DNA from: Methanomicrobiales archaeon
Lineage (GTDB): Archaea; Halobacteriota; Methanomicrobia; Methanomicrobiales; JACTUA01
Length of the DNA stretch: 64,000 nt
Reading direction: 5' to 3'
NCBI GenBank assembly: GCA_030019205.1
Contig: JASEFH010000004.1
Coordinates: forward strand, 90,039 to 154,038
The notes under the pieces: model-generated
What the model saw: the letters and a program-made list of their open reading frames with translations, nothing else
Told to the model about the DNA's origin: nothing
Databases searched by the model: none
Shown: in pieces, positions 52,239 to 59,832 of the stretch
Position numbering within the stretch: position 1 is the stretch's first letter
Layout: every line of letters begins with the position of its first letter
Position numbers and translations under genes: made by a program

Positions 52239-52981
52239 TCCGGGCACCGGATTACCCCATAGCGGCTTCCTATTAAATTGTTCGGATGCCATGATAAACT
52301 TTCGCATAATTCCGCGGGATCGGGTGCGCGCCATCCGTGCGGGCACATGCCATGAATCGAGGGGAGCTCTGTCGGCCCCTGATCGCCCGCCGGCGTGAGC
52401 GGACACGCACCCGTATCCCCCCTCGATGCGATCGGAGGGCGGGATGCCGCCCTTCGGCGGCGGCAGGGGATGTTCGGGAACGGTGCGCAGGTGACTTCGC
52501 AGGCCGCATCCCGGCGGACCGCCGGGATGGGGAGCGGAGATACCGGGGTACGAGAGCCCGTGTCCGGGCCTGATACCCGGGGGGGGGAAGGCTCCCTGCA
52601 GGACAGATCTGAAGCGTCCTCGGGTGTGCCTGTACGGCCTCTGCTGTTCCGGAAGGGCCCGGGAGGGATCGACCGGGTTCTCTTCCTTCGGGCCGCAGGG
52701 ATCTCGTGCCGCGAACCTCGTTCCCCCTGCACGGCCCCTGTCGCTAGCGCTGGGGGGAGGGGGGTGCACCCCCGACTGCCATACCCTGCGGTGCGGTGGG
52801 TCCTGCTCCGGAGTCCGCAGCCGCTCCTCTCCCGATATCACGGGAGGTTCCTGTCACGGATGCGATGCACGGGAATACGGAGGGGATGAAACGGGTGGCA
52901 GAACCTCACCGGGCACGCGATGCAGGGATGATGGGGGATCGGACGGAATGGATGGGATAGGGGGATGCGATCGCAGCCCGG
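52239..52981. promoter_or_regulatory. Ribosomal superoperon promoter and GC-rich spacer
   Basis: The first 60 bases contain a minus-strand TATA-like AATTTAATAGG (about 52270-52282), the likely promoter of the ribosomal superoperon. The other 680 bases are GC-rich, with a G-run of eight near 52581 and several open but meaningless frames. No gene is supported. Confidence 0.5.
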
Positions 52982-53386
52982 TCACTGGAAGTAGATCTCG
53001 CCGTCGTCTTTGATGTACACCTCCACGCTTTCGCGCATGAGCCGCCCCCGGAATTTCTCGGGATTCGAATCCCGCAGGCGGTTGAGGAGCGAGATGGTGT
53101 CGTACTTGACCTTGATGCCCAGCCCCTCCGCCTTCCGGTAGATGACCGAAGCGGCATCCAGGAGATCCGTCTCCGCCTTCAGCGTGCAGAGATGCGTCGC
53201 GTCCAGGGTGTGCAGGAAGGCCAGCGTCTCCTTTGCCCGTTCGATGTTCTGCAGTGCCGCCTTCTCGATGGTGCAGACATTGGCCTTCGAAGTGGAGATG
53301 ATATCGGCGATCTGCTGCTGCGTCAGCCCCTTCTTCCGGTACCGCAGCACCTCTTTCTGGCGATCCGTGAGCATCCCATCCTTCAT
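52982..53386 (-). CDS. tfx: Tfx-family DNA-binding regulator
   Basis: Basic-acidic DNA-binding protein of 134 residues. The N-terminal helix-turn-helix MLTDRQKEVLRYRKKGLTQQ, QIADIISTSKANVCTIEKAA matches Tfx, first described as a protein binding downstream of the fmdECB promoter in Methanothermobacter. The C-terminal part (KAEGLGIKVKYDTISLLNRL) is the Tfx ligand or dimer region. Starts at 53395, 53386 and 53374 are all possible; the last has GAAGGATGGG but at very short spacing. Here tfx is divergent from mtd rather than next to fmd genes. Confidence 0.9.
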   Translation of the reverse strand: MKDGMLTDRQKEVLRYRKKGLTQQQIADIISTSKANVCTIEKAALQNIERAKETLAFLHTLDATHLCTLKAETDLLDAASVIYRKAEGLGIKVKYDTISLLNRLRDSNPEKFRGRLMRESVEVYIKDDGEIYFQ

Positions 53387-53465
53387 ACATACCATATTAT
53401 TCCGCGAACTTAAACACTTTTCCTTAACACAACGGGCAGAAAAGGCATAAAAGAGTGTGATTCCA

Positions 53466-53526
53466 AAACGTTTATATTTCTTTTGGGTGATATTACGTTG
53501 TCGTTAAAGAAACGAGGTGTTAACGC
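53466..53526 (+). promoter_or_regulatory. mtd promoter
   Basis: AAAACGTTTATATTTC (53466-53481) gives a BRE and TATA box; start expected near 53505, inside a small perfect inverted repeat TCGTT-AAAGA-AACGA (53501-53515). Ribosome binding site GAGGTGT precedes the mtd ATG. The same gap should hold the tfx promoter in the other direction. Confidence 0.65.
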
Positions 53527-54369
53527 ATGGTAGTTAAAGTAGGAATTGCCAAACTGGGCAATATTGCCAGCGGACTTATGACAGAGCTCCTCCTCGACGA
53601 GCGTGCCGACCGGGAGGACATGATCACCTTCCAGGCGACCAGCGGTACGAAGCTCCAGCCGGAGGATATCGACCGCGTCGTCTCCAACATGAAGGCCTGG
53701 CAGCCGGACTTCGCCGTCGTCGTATCCCCGAACGGCGTTCTCCCGGGCCCGACGGGCGCCCGTGAGGCGCTCCAGGCGGCCGGCATCCCCGTCGTCGTGA
53801 TCACCGACGATATCACCACCAAGAAGGAGCAGTGGGAGGCCCTGAAAGCCAGCAAGTTCGGCTACATCATCATGAAGGCGGACTCCATGATCGGCGCACG
53901 GCGCGAGTTCCTGGACCCCATCGAGATGGCCGACTACAACGGCAACCTGATCAAGGTCCTCTCCATCACGGGTGCGTTCCGCAAGCTCCAGCTCGCCCTC
54001 GACAAGGTGATCGACCAGGTGAAGGCCGGTAAGAAGGGAGACGCCCTGGAGCTGCCCAAGATCGTCATGTCCACGGACAAGGCGGTCGAGGGAGAGTTCA
54101 CGAACCCCTACGCCCTCGCGAAGGCGCGGGCCGCCTACGAGATCGCATCGGCTGTCGCCGGTGTTAACGTGCGGGGCTGCTTCATGGTCAAGGAGTACGA
54201 GCAGTACGTGCCCATCGTCGGCAGCGCTCACGAGATGATGCGCATTGCCGCCTTCCTCTGCGACGAAGCACGGGAGCTGGAGAAGGCCGGCGACAGCATC
54301 CTGCGCAAGCCCCACAAGAAGACCGGCGAGATCGTCTCCAAGACCAAGCTGATCAGCAAGCCCGAGTAA
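53527..54369 (+). CDS. mtd: F420-dependent methylenetetrahydromethanopterin dehydrogenase
   Basis: Mtd of 280 residues, which reduces methenyl-H4MPT to methylene-H4MPT with F420H2. It begins [40 protein letters not shown] and [20 protein letters not shown] then [20 protein letters not shown] are diagnostic, and length agrees. A T5 tract (CTTCTTTTTCC near 54380) follows as terminator. Very sure. Confidence 0.97.
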   Translation: MVVKVGIAKLGNIASGLMTELLLDERADREDMITFQATSGTKLQPEDIDRVVSNMKAWQPDFAVVVSPNGVLPGPTGAREALQAAGIPVVVITDDITTKKEQWEALKASKFGYIIMKADSMIGARREFLDPIEMADYNGNLIKVLSITGAFRKLQLALDKVIDQVKAGKKGDALELPKIVMSTDKAVEGEFTNPYALAKARAAYEIASAVAGVNVRGCFMVKEYEQYVPIVGSAHEMMRIAAFLCDEARELEKAGDSILRKPHKKTGEIVSKTKLISKPE

Positions 54370-54440
54370 GGGCTCCCAGCTTCTTTTTCCCCTTTTCCCC
54401 GGCGAGGCAACCGGTCGCTGCACCTGTCGCGCCGCCCGTT

Positions 54441-55388
54441 TCAGAGAGCTCCTTTCCCGATTCGCATATCGCGGTAGTGCGCGGACAGATCCTCCGGCGG
54501 TGTGAGGATCACCGGTTCGCGGTGCAGCCTCTCCATGAACGCGGAGTCGCTCATGCCGCTGATGTTGGGGTTGATGCGGGCGATGAGCGAGCAGAATGCC
54601 CGGAATCCGTGGTCCGAACCGTCGGAATCGAAAAAAATGGCCATGTTGAACGCAGACGTGCCCAGGTGGCGGTAGAGGTCCAGGCACCCCTCGATCCCCG
54701 CGGCAAGCGGCTCCAGATAGGGCTCCAGCTCCTCCAGCCGGGCCAGGGGAAGGATGCCGCGGATCTCCTTCTCGCCGAGGGGGACGGCGCTCGCAAACCA
54801 GGGGATCTCGTCTCCGAAGAGGTATCGGGGCGTCTGCGCCTCCTCTTCCCGGTAGACGTCCCAGTAGCAGCGGTTCTCCTGGAGCAGGTAGCGGTGGCTC
54901 GCCAGGATGTAGCGTTCCGCGACAGCGGACGGATGCCGGTCCACGAGCCCCTGCAGGTGGGGGTGGACGATGCTCGCTCCGGAGGTGGGGAGGTAGTTCC
55001 AGTTGATGCTGGGGTACCCCGCTCGCCCCTGCAGGGACTCAATCTGACCGCCGAGCGCGTCCCGGATCTGGCGGCGGGTGAACCGCTCCACCCCATGCGC
55101 CCGGGTGATCACTGTCACGGTATGCCAGGCGGCGAAGGGGAAGAGATTCGGGAAGGTGACGCTCTCCCCCCGCTGGATGCGGGTCCCGTCCTCGAACGTG
55201 GGCGTGACGATCGAGACCCTGTCGGGGCAGAACGGGCACCCGTCGGCAGGCATCGCCGCCGGACAGGGCATGCTGATGCCCCTTTTTGAGCGTTCGGGAC
55301 TGATCCGGCTGCGGAATCCGGTGAGCAGCTCCCTCCGGTACTGGAGCATGCCCCGCCCGGTCGGCACCTCCTCGACGGAGAAGATCAT
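54441..55388 (-). CDS. GalT-like nucleotidyl transferase (HIT superfamily)
   Basis: Protein of 315 residues resembling galactose-1-phosphate uridylyltransferase. A zinc-type CPFCPDRV near residue 50, FPNLFPFAAWHTVTVITRAH, and the catalytic-type motif GASIVHPHLQGLVDRHP (HPH, about residue 142) are present. In GalT the second histidine carries the nucleotidyl group in HPHGQ; here HPHLQ replaces the glycine. Substrate is unknown. ATG at 55388. It stands between mtd and mer on the minus strand, with no sugar genes around. Confidence 0.8.
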   Translation of the reverse strand: MIFSVEEVPTGRGMLQYRRELLTGFRSRISPERSKRGISMPCPAAMPADGCPFCPDRVSIVTPTFEDGTRIQRGESVTFPNLFPFAAWHTVTVITRAHGVERFTRRQIRDALGGQIESLQGRAGYPSINWNYLPTSGASIVHPHLQGLVDRHPSAVAERYILASHRYLLQENRCYWDVYREEEAQTPRYLFGDEIPWFASAVPLGEKEIRGILPLARLEELEPYLEPLAAGIEGCLDLYRHLGTSAFNMAIFFDSDGSDHGFRAFCSLIARINPNISGMSDSAFMERLHREPVILTPPEDLSAHYRDMRIGKGAL

Positions 55389-55453
55389 CCTAGCATATGT
55401 GGTGTGCCAGCTGATATCAATTGAACGCTCGAAAAATAGGGTGGAATCTGGCT

Positions 55454-56440
55454 TCAGGTGATGTACTTGCCCAGCAGGCGGATGGAGTTGGCCATGTCGG
55501 GTCCGAGCGGGGAGCCGAAGATGACCTGGGTGACACCGGCCTTCTGGAGGTCTTCGACCTTCTGCTTGACCATGTCGGGCGTGCCGGCGATGGTGTAGGC
55601 GTCGATGATCTGGTCGTTGACGAGTTCGCCCGCCGTCTTGAAGTCGAAGCGTCCGAGCGCATCCTTGATCTTCGTGACCGTGCCCATGTCCAGGTTGTGG
55701 CGCTGGTTGATCTCCGGGGGCGAGCCCGCGGCGATGAATGCCGCGACGATCTTGGCGGCGTTCCGCGCCTTCTTCTGGTCCCTGTCGATGGACGTCGCCG
55801 TGTAGGCACCGACATCGAAGCCCTTCTTCCCGACTTTGTCGGTCGCTGCCTTGATGATCGGGATGGCGATCTGGAAGTCCTTCGGGTTCGACGCGTTGAT
55901 CAGGGCGCCGTCCCCGATCCTCCCGGCGAGCTCCAGCACCTTGGGCCCCTGGGCGCCGATGTAGACGGGAATGCCCTTCTTGCCGGGCAGCGTGACACCG
56001 GTCAGCTTGGCGCCGTTGTAGTCGAAGAACTGCATGCCCGAGGGCTTGACCTCTTCACCGGCGAGCAGGCGGCGGATCTGGGTGACACCCTCCTCCAGGC
56101 GTGCGACCGGCTTCTCGGGCTTGATGGCGATCTTCGGGAGCGTCGAAAGGTCGCCGGGACCGATGCCCAGGACTGCACGTCCGTCCGAGATCTCGTTCAG
56201 CGTGGCCATGTAGGACGCGATGGCCGCCGGCGTGTCGGTGAACGTGTTCATGATCCCCGGCCCCATCTTCAGGGTGGTCGTGTTCATCGCGACCGCGGCG
56301 AGGGTGGGGTAGCAGTGGCGGTTGTTGTAGTGGTTGGTGATCCACGCATAATCGATGTCCTTGGACTCGGCAAGTTTGCAGTAGTTCACAACTTGCTTTA
56401 CGTTGATAGCTCCTGGGACAAATTCGATACCATAACTCAT
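55454..56440 (-). CDS. mer: F420-dependent methylenetetrahydromethanopterin reductase
   Basis: Mer of 328 residues, a luciferase-fold enzyme that reduces methylene- to methyl-H4MPT. MSYGIEFVPGAINVKQVVNY, DYAWITNHYNNRHCYPTLAA, KMGPGIMNTFTDTPAAIASY and LGIGPGDLSTLPKIAIKPEK are diagnostic. The ATG at 56440 has TTGAGGTGAC upstream; codons further upstream lie in the promoter. Two bends downstream the GalT-like gene follows 65 bases away, probably separately transcribed. Confidence 0.97.
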   Translation of the reverse strand: MSYGIEFVPGAINVKQVVNYCKLAESKDIDYAWITNHYNNRHCYPTLAAVAMNTTTLKMGPGIMNTFTDTPAAIASYMATLNEISDGRAVLGIGPGDLSTLPKIAIKPEKPVARLEEGVTQIRRLLAGEEVKPSGMQFFDYNGAKLTGVTLPGKKGIPVYIGAQGPKVLELAGRIGDGALINASNPKDFQIAIPIIKAATDKVGKKGFDVGAYTATSIDRDQKKARNAAKIVAAFIAAGSPPEINQRHNLDMGTVTKIKDALGRFDFKTAGELVNDQIIDAYTIAGTPDMVKQKVEDLQKAGVTQVIFGSPLGPDMANSIRLLGKYIT

Positions 56441-56476
56441 TCGGTTTGTCACCTCAAGAACTATTACCGCACCCGA

Positions 56477-56495
56477 AGTTAAATATATTACCATT
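56477..56495 (-). promoter_or_regulatory. mer promoter
   Basis: On the minus strand TAATATATTTAAC (about 56492-56480) is a strong TATA box, 40-50 bases before the mer start, so the leader is about 20 bases and includes the GAGGTGA site. Confidence 0.65.
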
Positions 56496-56810
56496 TTCAT
56501 TGTACGATCGCAGCTTTCATGGTACAGGAGGGCGAATTCTCGGATTCTATCGAATTATCGTCCCCGTTTAGTCGAATGGAGGGATTCTGCCCGAAAATTT
56601 TCTGCTGCCGGGGCCGCCCTCCGCCCCCGGCGGCCGCCGGAGAAGGGATCTCCTCGTCCGGATATCGGTAAGTTTATCCCTGTCCGTGCACCAACGAATT
56701 GGTTTCAACAGATAAAATTCAGTACATACATATTCCAGGAAAAGAAAAAGAGGTGTACGGATCGGCAGGCCGGTCCGCTGCGGCTGCCGGCTGCATACGA
56801 ACGTGGTTGC

Positions 56811-58241
56811 ATGAGAGTACTTGCCATCGGCCTCGGGGGAGCGGGATCCCGCATCGCGGATAAACTCTACGGCCACGATCAGCGGAGCGGGATGGGCTGC
56901 GTGCAGGCGCTGGCTGTCGACGTCGACTCGAACACGCTCGTGCAGCTCCAGCACATTCCGGCGGAGGGGAGGTTTTACTTCCCCCCCGTCCATCCCACCA
57001 GCGCCGAGGGTCTCCTGGACGCCATACACGTCGAGGAGATCGTCGCATACATCCAGCGGGGGAACACGATCCACATCGACGCCATCCTGATCTGCTGCGG
57101 GCTGGGAGGGCGTCTCGCCGCTGCCGCAGGGACGATCGTGGGAGAGGTGCGGAAGTCGTTCATCGAGCCTGTCTTTGCCGTGGCCACCCTGCCCTGCATC
57201 CGCGAGGGCGAACGCTGCGCGGCGGCGGCCGCGGATGACCTGGATCGGCTCCAGGGGATCACCGATGCGGTGATCCTGTTCGACAACGAGGTGCACTACG
57301 CCAGGATCCAGAGCGGGAAGGGCGGCTCCGATGAAGGGGCGCCCGCTGGCGGGCGGAACCTCCGCCTCGATCCGCATTCCGCGTACGATCTCCTGAACGA
57401 ACGGATCTCGCGGCAGATCGGACTGCTGCTGCGGGCGGGAGAGTTCACCGGGGACGGCAAGGATGTCGCGGAGGTGGTGCTGGATACGGGGGAGGTGCTG
57501 AACACGCTCCGGGGGTCCGGGCTGGTCGCGGTCGGGTACGCGTCGGAGCCGCTGCCCCGGAGCATACCGGGTCTCCTGGACCGTTTCCGCCCTCCCAGCC
57601 GCACGATCGAGAGCAACCAGATGAAAGCCCAGAGAATGGTGGCGCTGGCGAAGCGGGCTGTGTACGAGGAGATGTCGGTGGCCTGCGATCTTACCAGCGC
57701 GGAGAAGGCGCTCGTGCTGATCGCGGGACCCTCCGACGAACTCTCCATGCGGGGGTTCCAGACCATCCGCAAGTGGATCGACCGCAGCATCGCCGGTCTG
57801 GAGATGCGATCGGGGGATTATCCCCTGCGCGACACGCGGTTCGTGGGGGTCGTCATCGTCCTCTCGGGGCTCACCAACATCCCCCGCGTCGGTGAGATTC
57901 GCGCCATCCGGGCACGGTGCAGCCGGGCTCAGGCCCCTCTGCCGCCCGAGGCTCCCGTGGCGGAGACGGTCCCGCAGGGCGGCAGAGGGGAAGGCGGAGA
58001 GGTCCCCGGTGCGGGTGCGGCTCCTGCACGGGCGGACCGCGGCCGCCCTGCGGGGGGGAGGAAGGAAGAAGGGACTTCCCCGGACCGGCCGGGGGGAGGG
58101 GATCGGGACGCCGGGGATGTGGGAGAGATCGCTGCATCCCCCCCGGATGCGGAGGGGGAGGGCGAGCCGAAGAGACGCACCGTGGACAGGAGGCGGCGAA
58201 GGGGCGGGGATTACGGGGACGGCCTCACCTGGATCCGCTAG
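56811..58241 (+). CDS. FtsZ/CetZ-like tubulin-superfamily protein with degenerate GTP loop
   Basis: Protein of 476 residues. The start VLAIGLGGAGSRIADKLYG resembles the FtsZ/CetZ nucleotide-binding beginning, but the tubulin signature GGGTGTG is replaced by CCGLGGRLAAAAG (about residue 95). The second domain includes QRMVALAKRAVYEEMSVACD and KALVLIAGPSDELSMRGFQT, matching the FtsZ C-terminal half. From about residue 365 a long disordered Pro/Gly/Glu/Arg tail ends with RRRRR and DYGDGLTWIR, perhaps a partner-binding tip. GTP hydrolysis is doubtful. Its last 17 bases overlap the convergent nrpR gene. A role in envelope or cytoskeleton is inferred only. Confidence 0.75.
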   Translation: MRVLAIGLGGAGSRIADKLYGHDQRSGMGCVQALAVDVDSNTLVQLQHIPAEGRFYFPPVHPTSAEGLLDAIHVEEIVAYIQRGNTIHIDAILICCGLGGRLAAAAGTIVGEVRKSFIEPVFAVATLPCIREGERCAAAAADDLDRLQGITDAVILFDNEVHYARIQSGKGGSDEGAPAGGRNLRLDPHSAYDLLNERISRQIGLLLRAGEFTGDGKDVAEVVLDTGEVLNTLRGSGLVAVGYASEPLPRSIPGLLDRFRPPSRTIESNQMKAQRMVALAKRAVYEEMSVACDLTSAEKALVLIAGPSDELSMRGFQTIRKWIDRSIAGLEMRSGDYPLRDTRFVGVVIVLSGLTNIPRVGEIRAIRARCSRAQAPLPPEAPVAETVPQGGRGEGGEVPGAGAAPARADRGRPAGGRKEEGTSPDRPGGGDRDAGDVGEIAASPPDAEGEGEPKRRTVDRRRRRGGDYGDGLTWIR

Positions 58242-59190
58242 CGTCCACGACCCGCGAAAAGGGGATCGTTCCCGCCCCGATCTCCGTCTGGACGCGGCAT
58301 CCGTGCTCGATGCCGTTTCCGATCAGGTTCATGCCGCTGAACGCCACGATGGAGAGGTGGAACGGATCGCAGTTCAGGTTGAGCACCCGGTTTCCCACGG
58401 CGACCGGCAGCACGAATCCCCAGTTCCGCAGGGCGGCGGCGATCTCCTCCACCCGGTCACGGGAGGCGGTGGGGACCTCCCGCACGTTCGCCACGGCGAT
58501 GCCACTTCCGGTCGTGGCCATCTGGTGGATGGACGTCAGTCCGGCGGAGATGAAGAGGTGCAGGGGATCGACGGTCGTCCCCCGGTAGCCGATCAGGTCG
58601 ACGAACTCGACGGGAACCCTGTCCCGGATCGCGAGCCTGCCCCCGTAGGCCATCCGCACCGGTATGCCGTTCCTCTGGAACACCCCGTCCATGGTGATGC
58701 TGCAGACCGTGATGAACCCGACGGAACCCTTCGGAATGCGGGGGTCCCTGTCCACGATCCGGTATGCGCTGAAGAAACCGGCGCCGGCGCGGATGACCTC
58801 GTCGAATGCGCCTGCGAGGGTCTCCGCCTCCTCTTCGGGCACGTGGGAGAGGTTGTAGGAGACGTCCCCCGTTCCGCTCTCGGGATCGAAGGTGGTGCGG
58901 AACGCCAGCCTCTCCAGCTTCGAGATGATGAACCCGAGCCGCTCCTCGACCATCGCGCTCTCGGTCTCCGCGAGGCCCCGCTCGGTGAGCACTCTCCCGC
59001 GGTTCCCCACCTTCTCGGTGAAACCCATCTCGTCCAGGTAGCGCAGGTAGTACTGCACGGCGCGATCGCTCAAGACAAACCCGTGCTCCGCCATCACCTC
59101 GGAGAGTCTCTTCGCCCCCATCGGCTCCCGCTGCTCTTTTAAAATGCGCAGGATCTCCAGGTACTTCCGTTCGCTCGGGATGAAGATCAC
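58225..59190 (-). CDS. nrpR: NrpR-family nitrogen regulatory repressor
   Basis: Protein of 321 residues with an N-terminal winged helix (RKYLEILRILKEQREPMGAK, RLSEVMAEHGFVLSDRAVQY) and one NrpR/DUF128 ligand domain (GDVSYNLSHVPEEEAETLAG to GIEHGCRVQTEIGAGTIPFS). NrpR represses nitrogen-assimilation and nif genes and senses 2-oxoglutarate. The start is GTG at 59190 with GGGGGG upstream. With one ligand domain plus HTH it is of the short form; a partner with a second domain may be elsewhere. No nif or glnA genes are nearby. Confidence 0.9.
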   Translation of the reverse strand: MIFIPSERKYLEILRILKEQREPMGAKRLSEVMAEHGFVLSDRAVQYYLRYLDEMGFTEKVGNRGRVLTERGLAETESAMVEERLGFIISKLERLAFRTTFDPESGTGDVSYNLSHVPEEEAETLAGAFDEVIRAGAGFFSAYRIVDRDPRIPKGSVGFITVCSITMDGVFQRNGIPVRMAYGGRLAIRDRVPVEFVDLIGYRGTTVDPLHLFISAGLTSIHQMATTGSGIAVANVREVPTASRDRVEEIAAALRNWGFVLPVAVGNRVLNLNCDPFHLSIVAFSGMNLIGNGIEHGCRVQTEIGAGTIPFSRVVDASGSR

Positions 59191-59260
59191 GGCACGCCCC
59201 CCGCGGAATTCTGGGCCCGTATGCGGCGATCATCTTCCGGTTCTGCGTTCCCCATCGCTG

Positions 59261-59689
59261 TCACCGTGCCCCCACGACGCCCGTGCTGTCCTGGTAGCGT
59301 CCGTTATACAGTCCGCCGACCCCTTTCACCTCGTGGAGGATCATCTGCACCACCCGGTCCCCCTGCGGCAGGAGAATGTCCCCCTCTCCCATGTTGGTCA
59401 GGCAGAGGGTCAGCTGGCCCCGGAACCCGGGGTCGACGAACCCTCCGCCCAAAAGCACGCCCCGCCGTGCATAGCTGGATCGGCAGCGCAGGACGGCGGC
59501 GATATCCCCGGGCATCTCCACGCGCTCCAGGGTGTGCACCAGGGTGCACCGCCCCCGGACGAGCGTTGCGGTTTCCGCGGCCCGCAGATCGTAGGATGCC
59601 GGCTGCTGGCAGGCATCGCTGTAGGGTGCGATGACGAGACCGTCACCTTTGTCCAGGCGGTTCCGGATTTCCCGTGCGGAGAGGATCAT
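59261..59689 (-). CDS. dUTPase/dCTP deaminase-family protein (short form)
   Basis: Trimeric dUTPase-fold protein of 142 residues, shorter than the roughly 190-residue dCTP deaminases. It begins MILSAREIRNRLDKGDGLVI; core motifs are AAVLRCRSSYARRGVLLGGG and FVDPGFRGQLTLCLTN, with the aspartate expected to orient water. The glutamate that dCTP deaminases carry in the TLE position is Cys here, and the C-terminal segment is short. It therefore more likely hydrolyses dUTP than deaminates dCTP. ATG at 59689; promoter probably the CATATTAAG box read leftwards near 59720. Confidence 0.8.
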   Translation of the reverse strand: MILSAREIRNRLDKGDGLVIAPYSDACQQPASYDLRAAETATLVRGRCTLVHTLERVEMPGDIAAVLRCRSSYARRGVLLGGGFVDPGFRGQLTLCLTNMGEGDILLPQGDRVVQMILHEVKGVGGLYNGRYQDSTGVVGAR

Positions 59690-59704
59690 TTACCATATAT
59701 TCCG

Positions 59705-59765
59705 CAGGAAACACTTAATATGTTGCGATAAGAAGGCATACGTGCTGGATCCCTGAGGAACGGGA
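59705..59765 (+). repeat. Copy of the tRNA-Arg promoter and 5' end
   Basis: GGAAACACTTAATAT (59707-59721), TTGCGATA (59723-59730) and GCTGGATCC (59744-59752) recur in identical spacing at 63887-63932, the promoter and first bases of tRNA-Arg. The offset is exactly 4,180 bases throughout, with no insertion or deletion. The remainder of the tRNA is not present here. Confidence 0.75.
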
Positions 59766-59818
59766 TTTTGACCGGAATCTCCCGGTCGAACCGAACGGTG
59801 AAGATCCTTTCTGAATGA
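59740..59818 (+). ncRNA. Candidate structured small RNA behind a tRNA-like promoter
   Basis: Downstream of the copied promoter the sequence can fold with an outer stem GGATC (59747-59751) with GATCC (59813-59817) and a perfect inner hairpin GACCGG/CCGGTC with loop AATCTC (59770-59787); an alternative stem CGGGATT/AATCTCCCG competes with it. No tRNA anticodon or T arm can be built. It may equally be a remnant or part of a terminator for the convergent gene. Confidence 0.25.
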
Positions 59819-59832
59819 AAATAATGATAGGA

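Noticed and set aside
59747..59817. A second complete tRNA at the duplicated promoter
   Set aside because: Only the first bases of the acceptor and D arm resemble tRNA-Arg; no anticodon or T arm can be folded.
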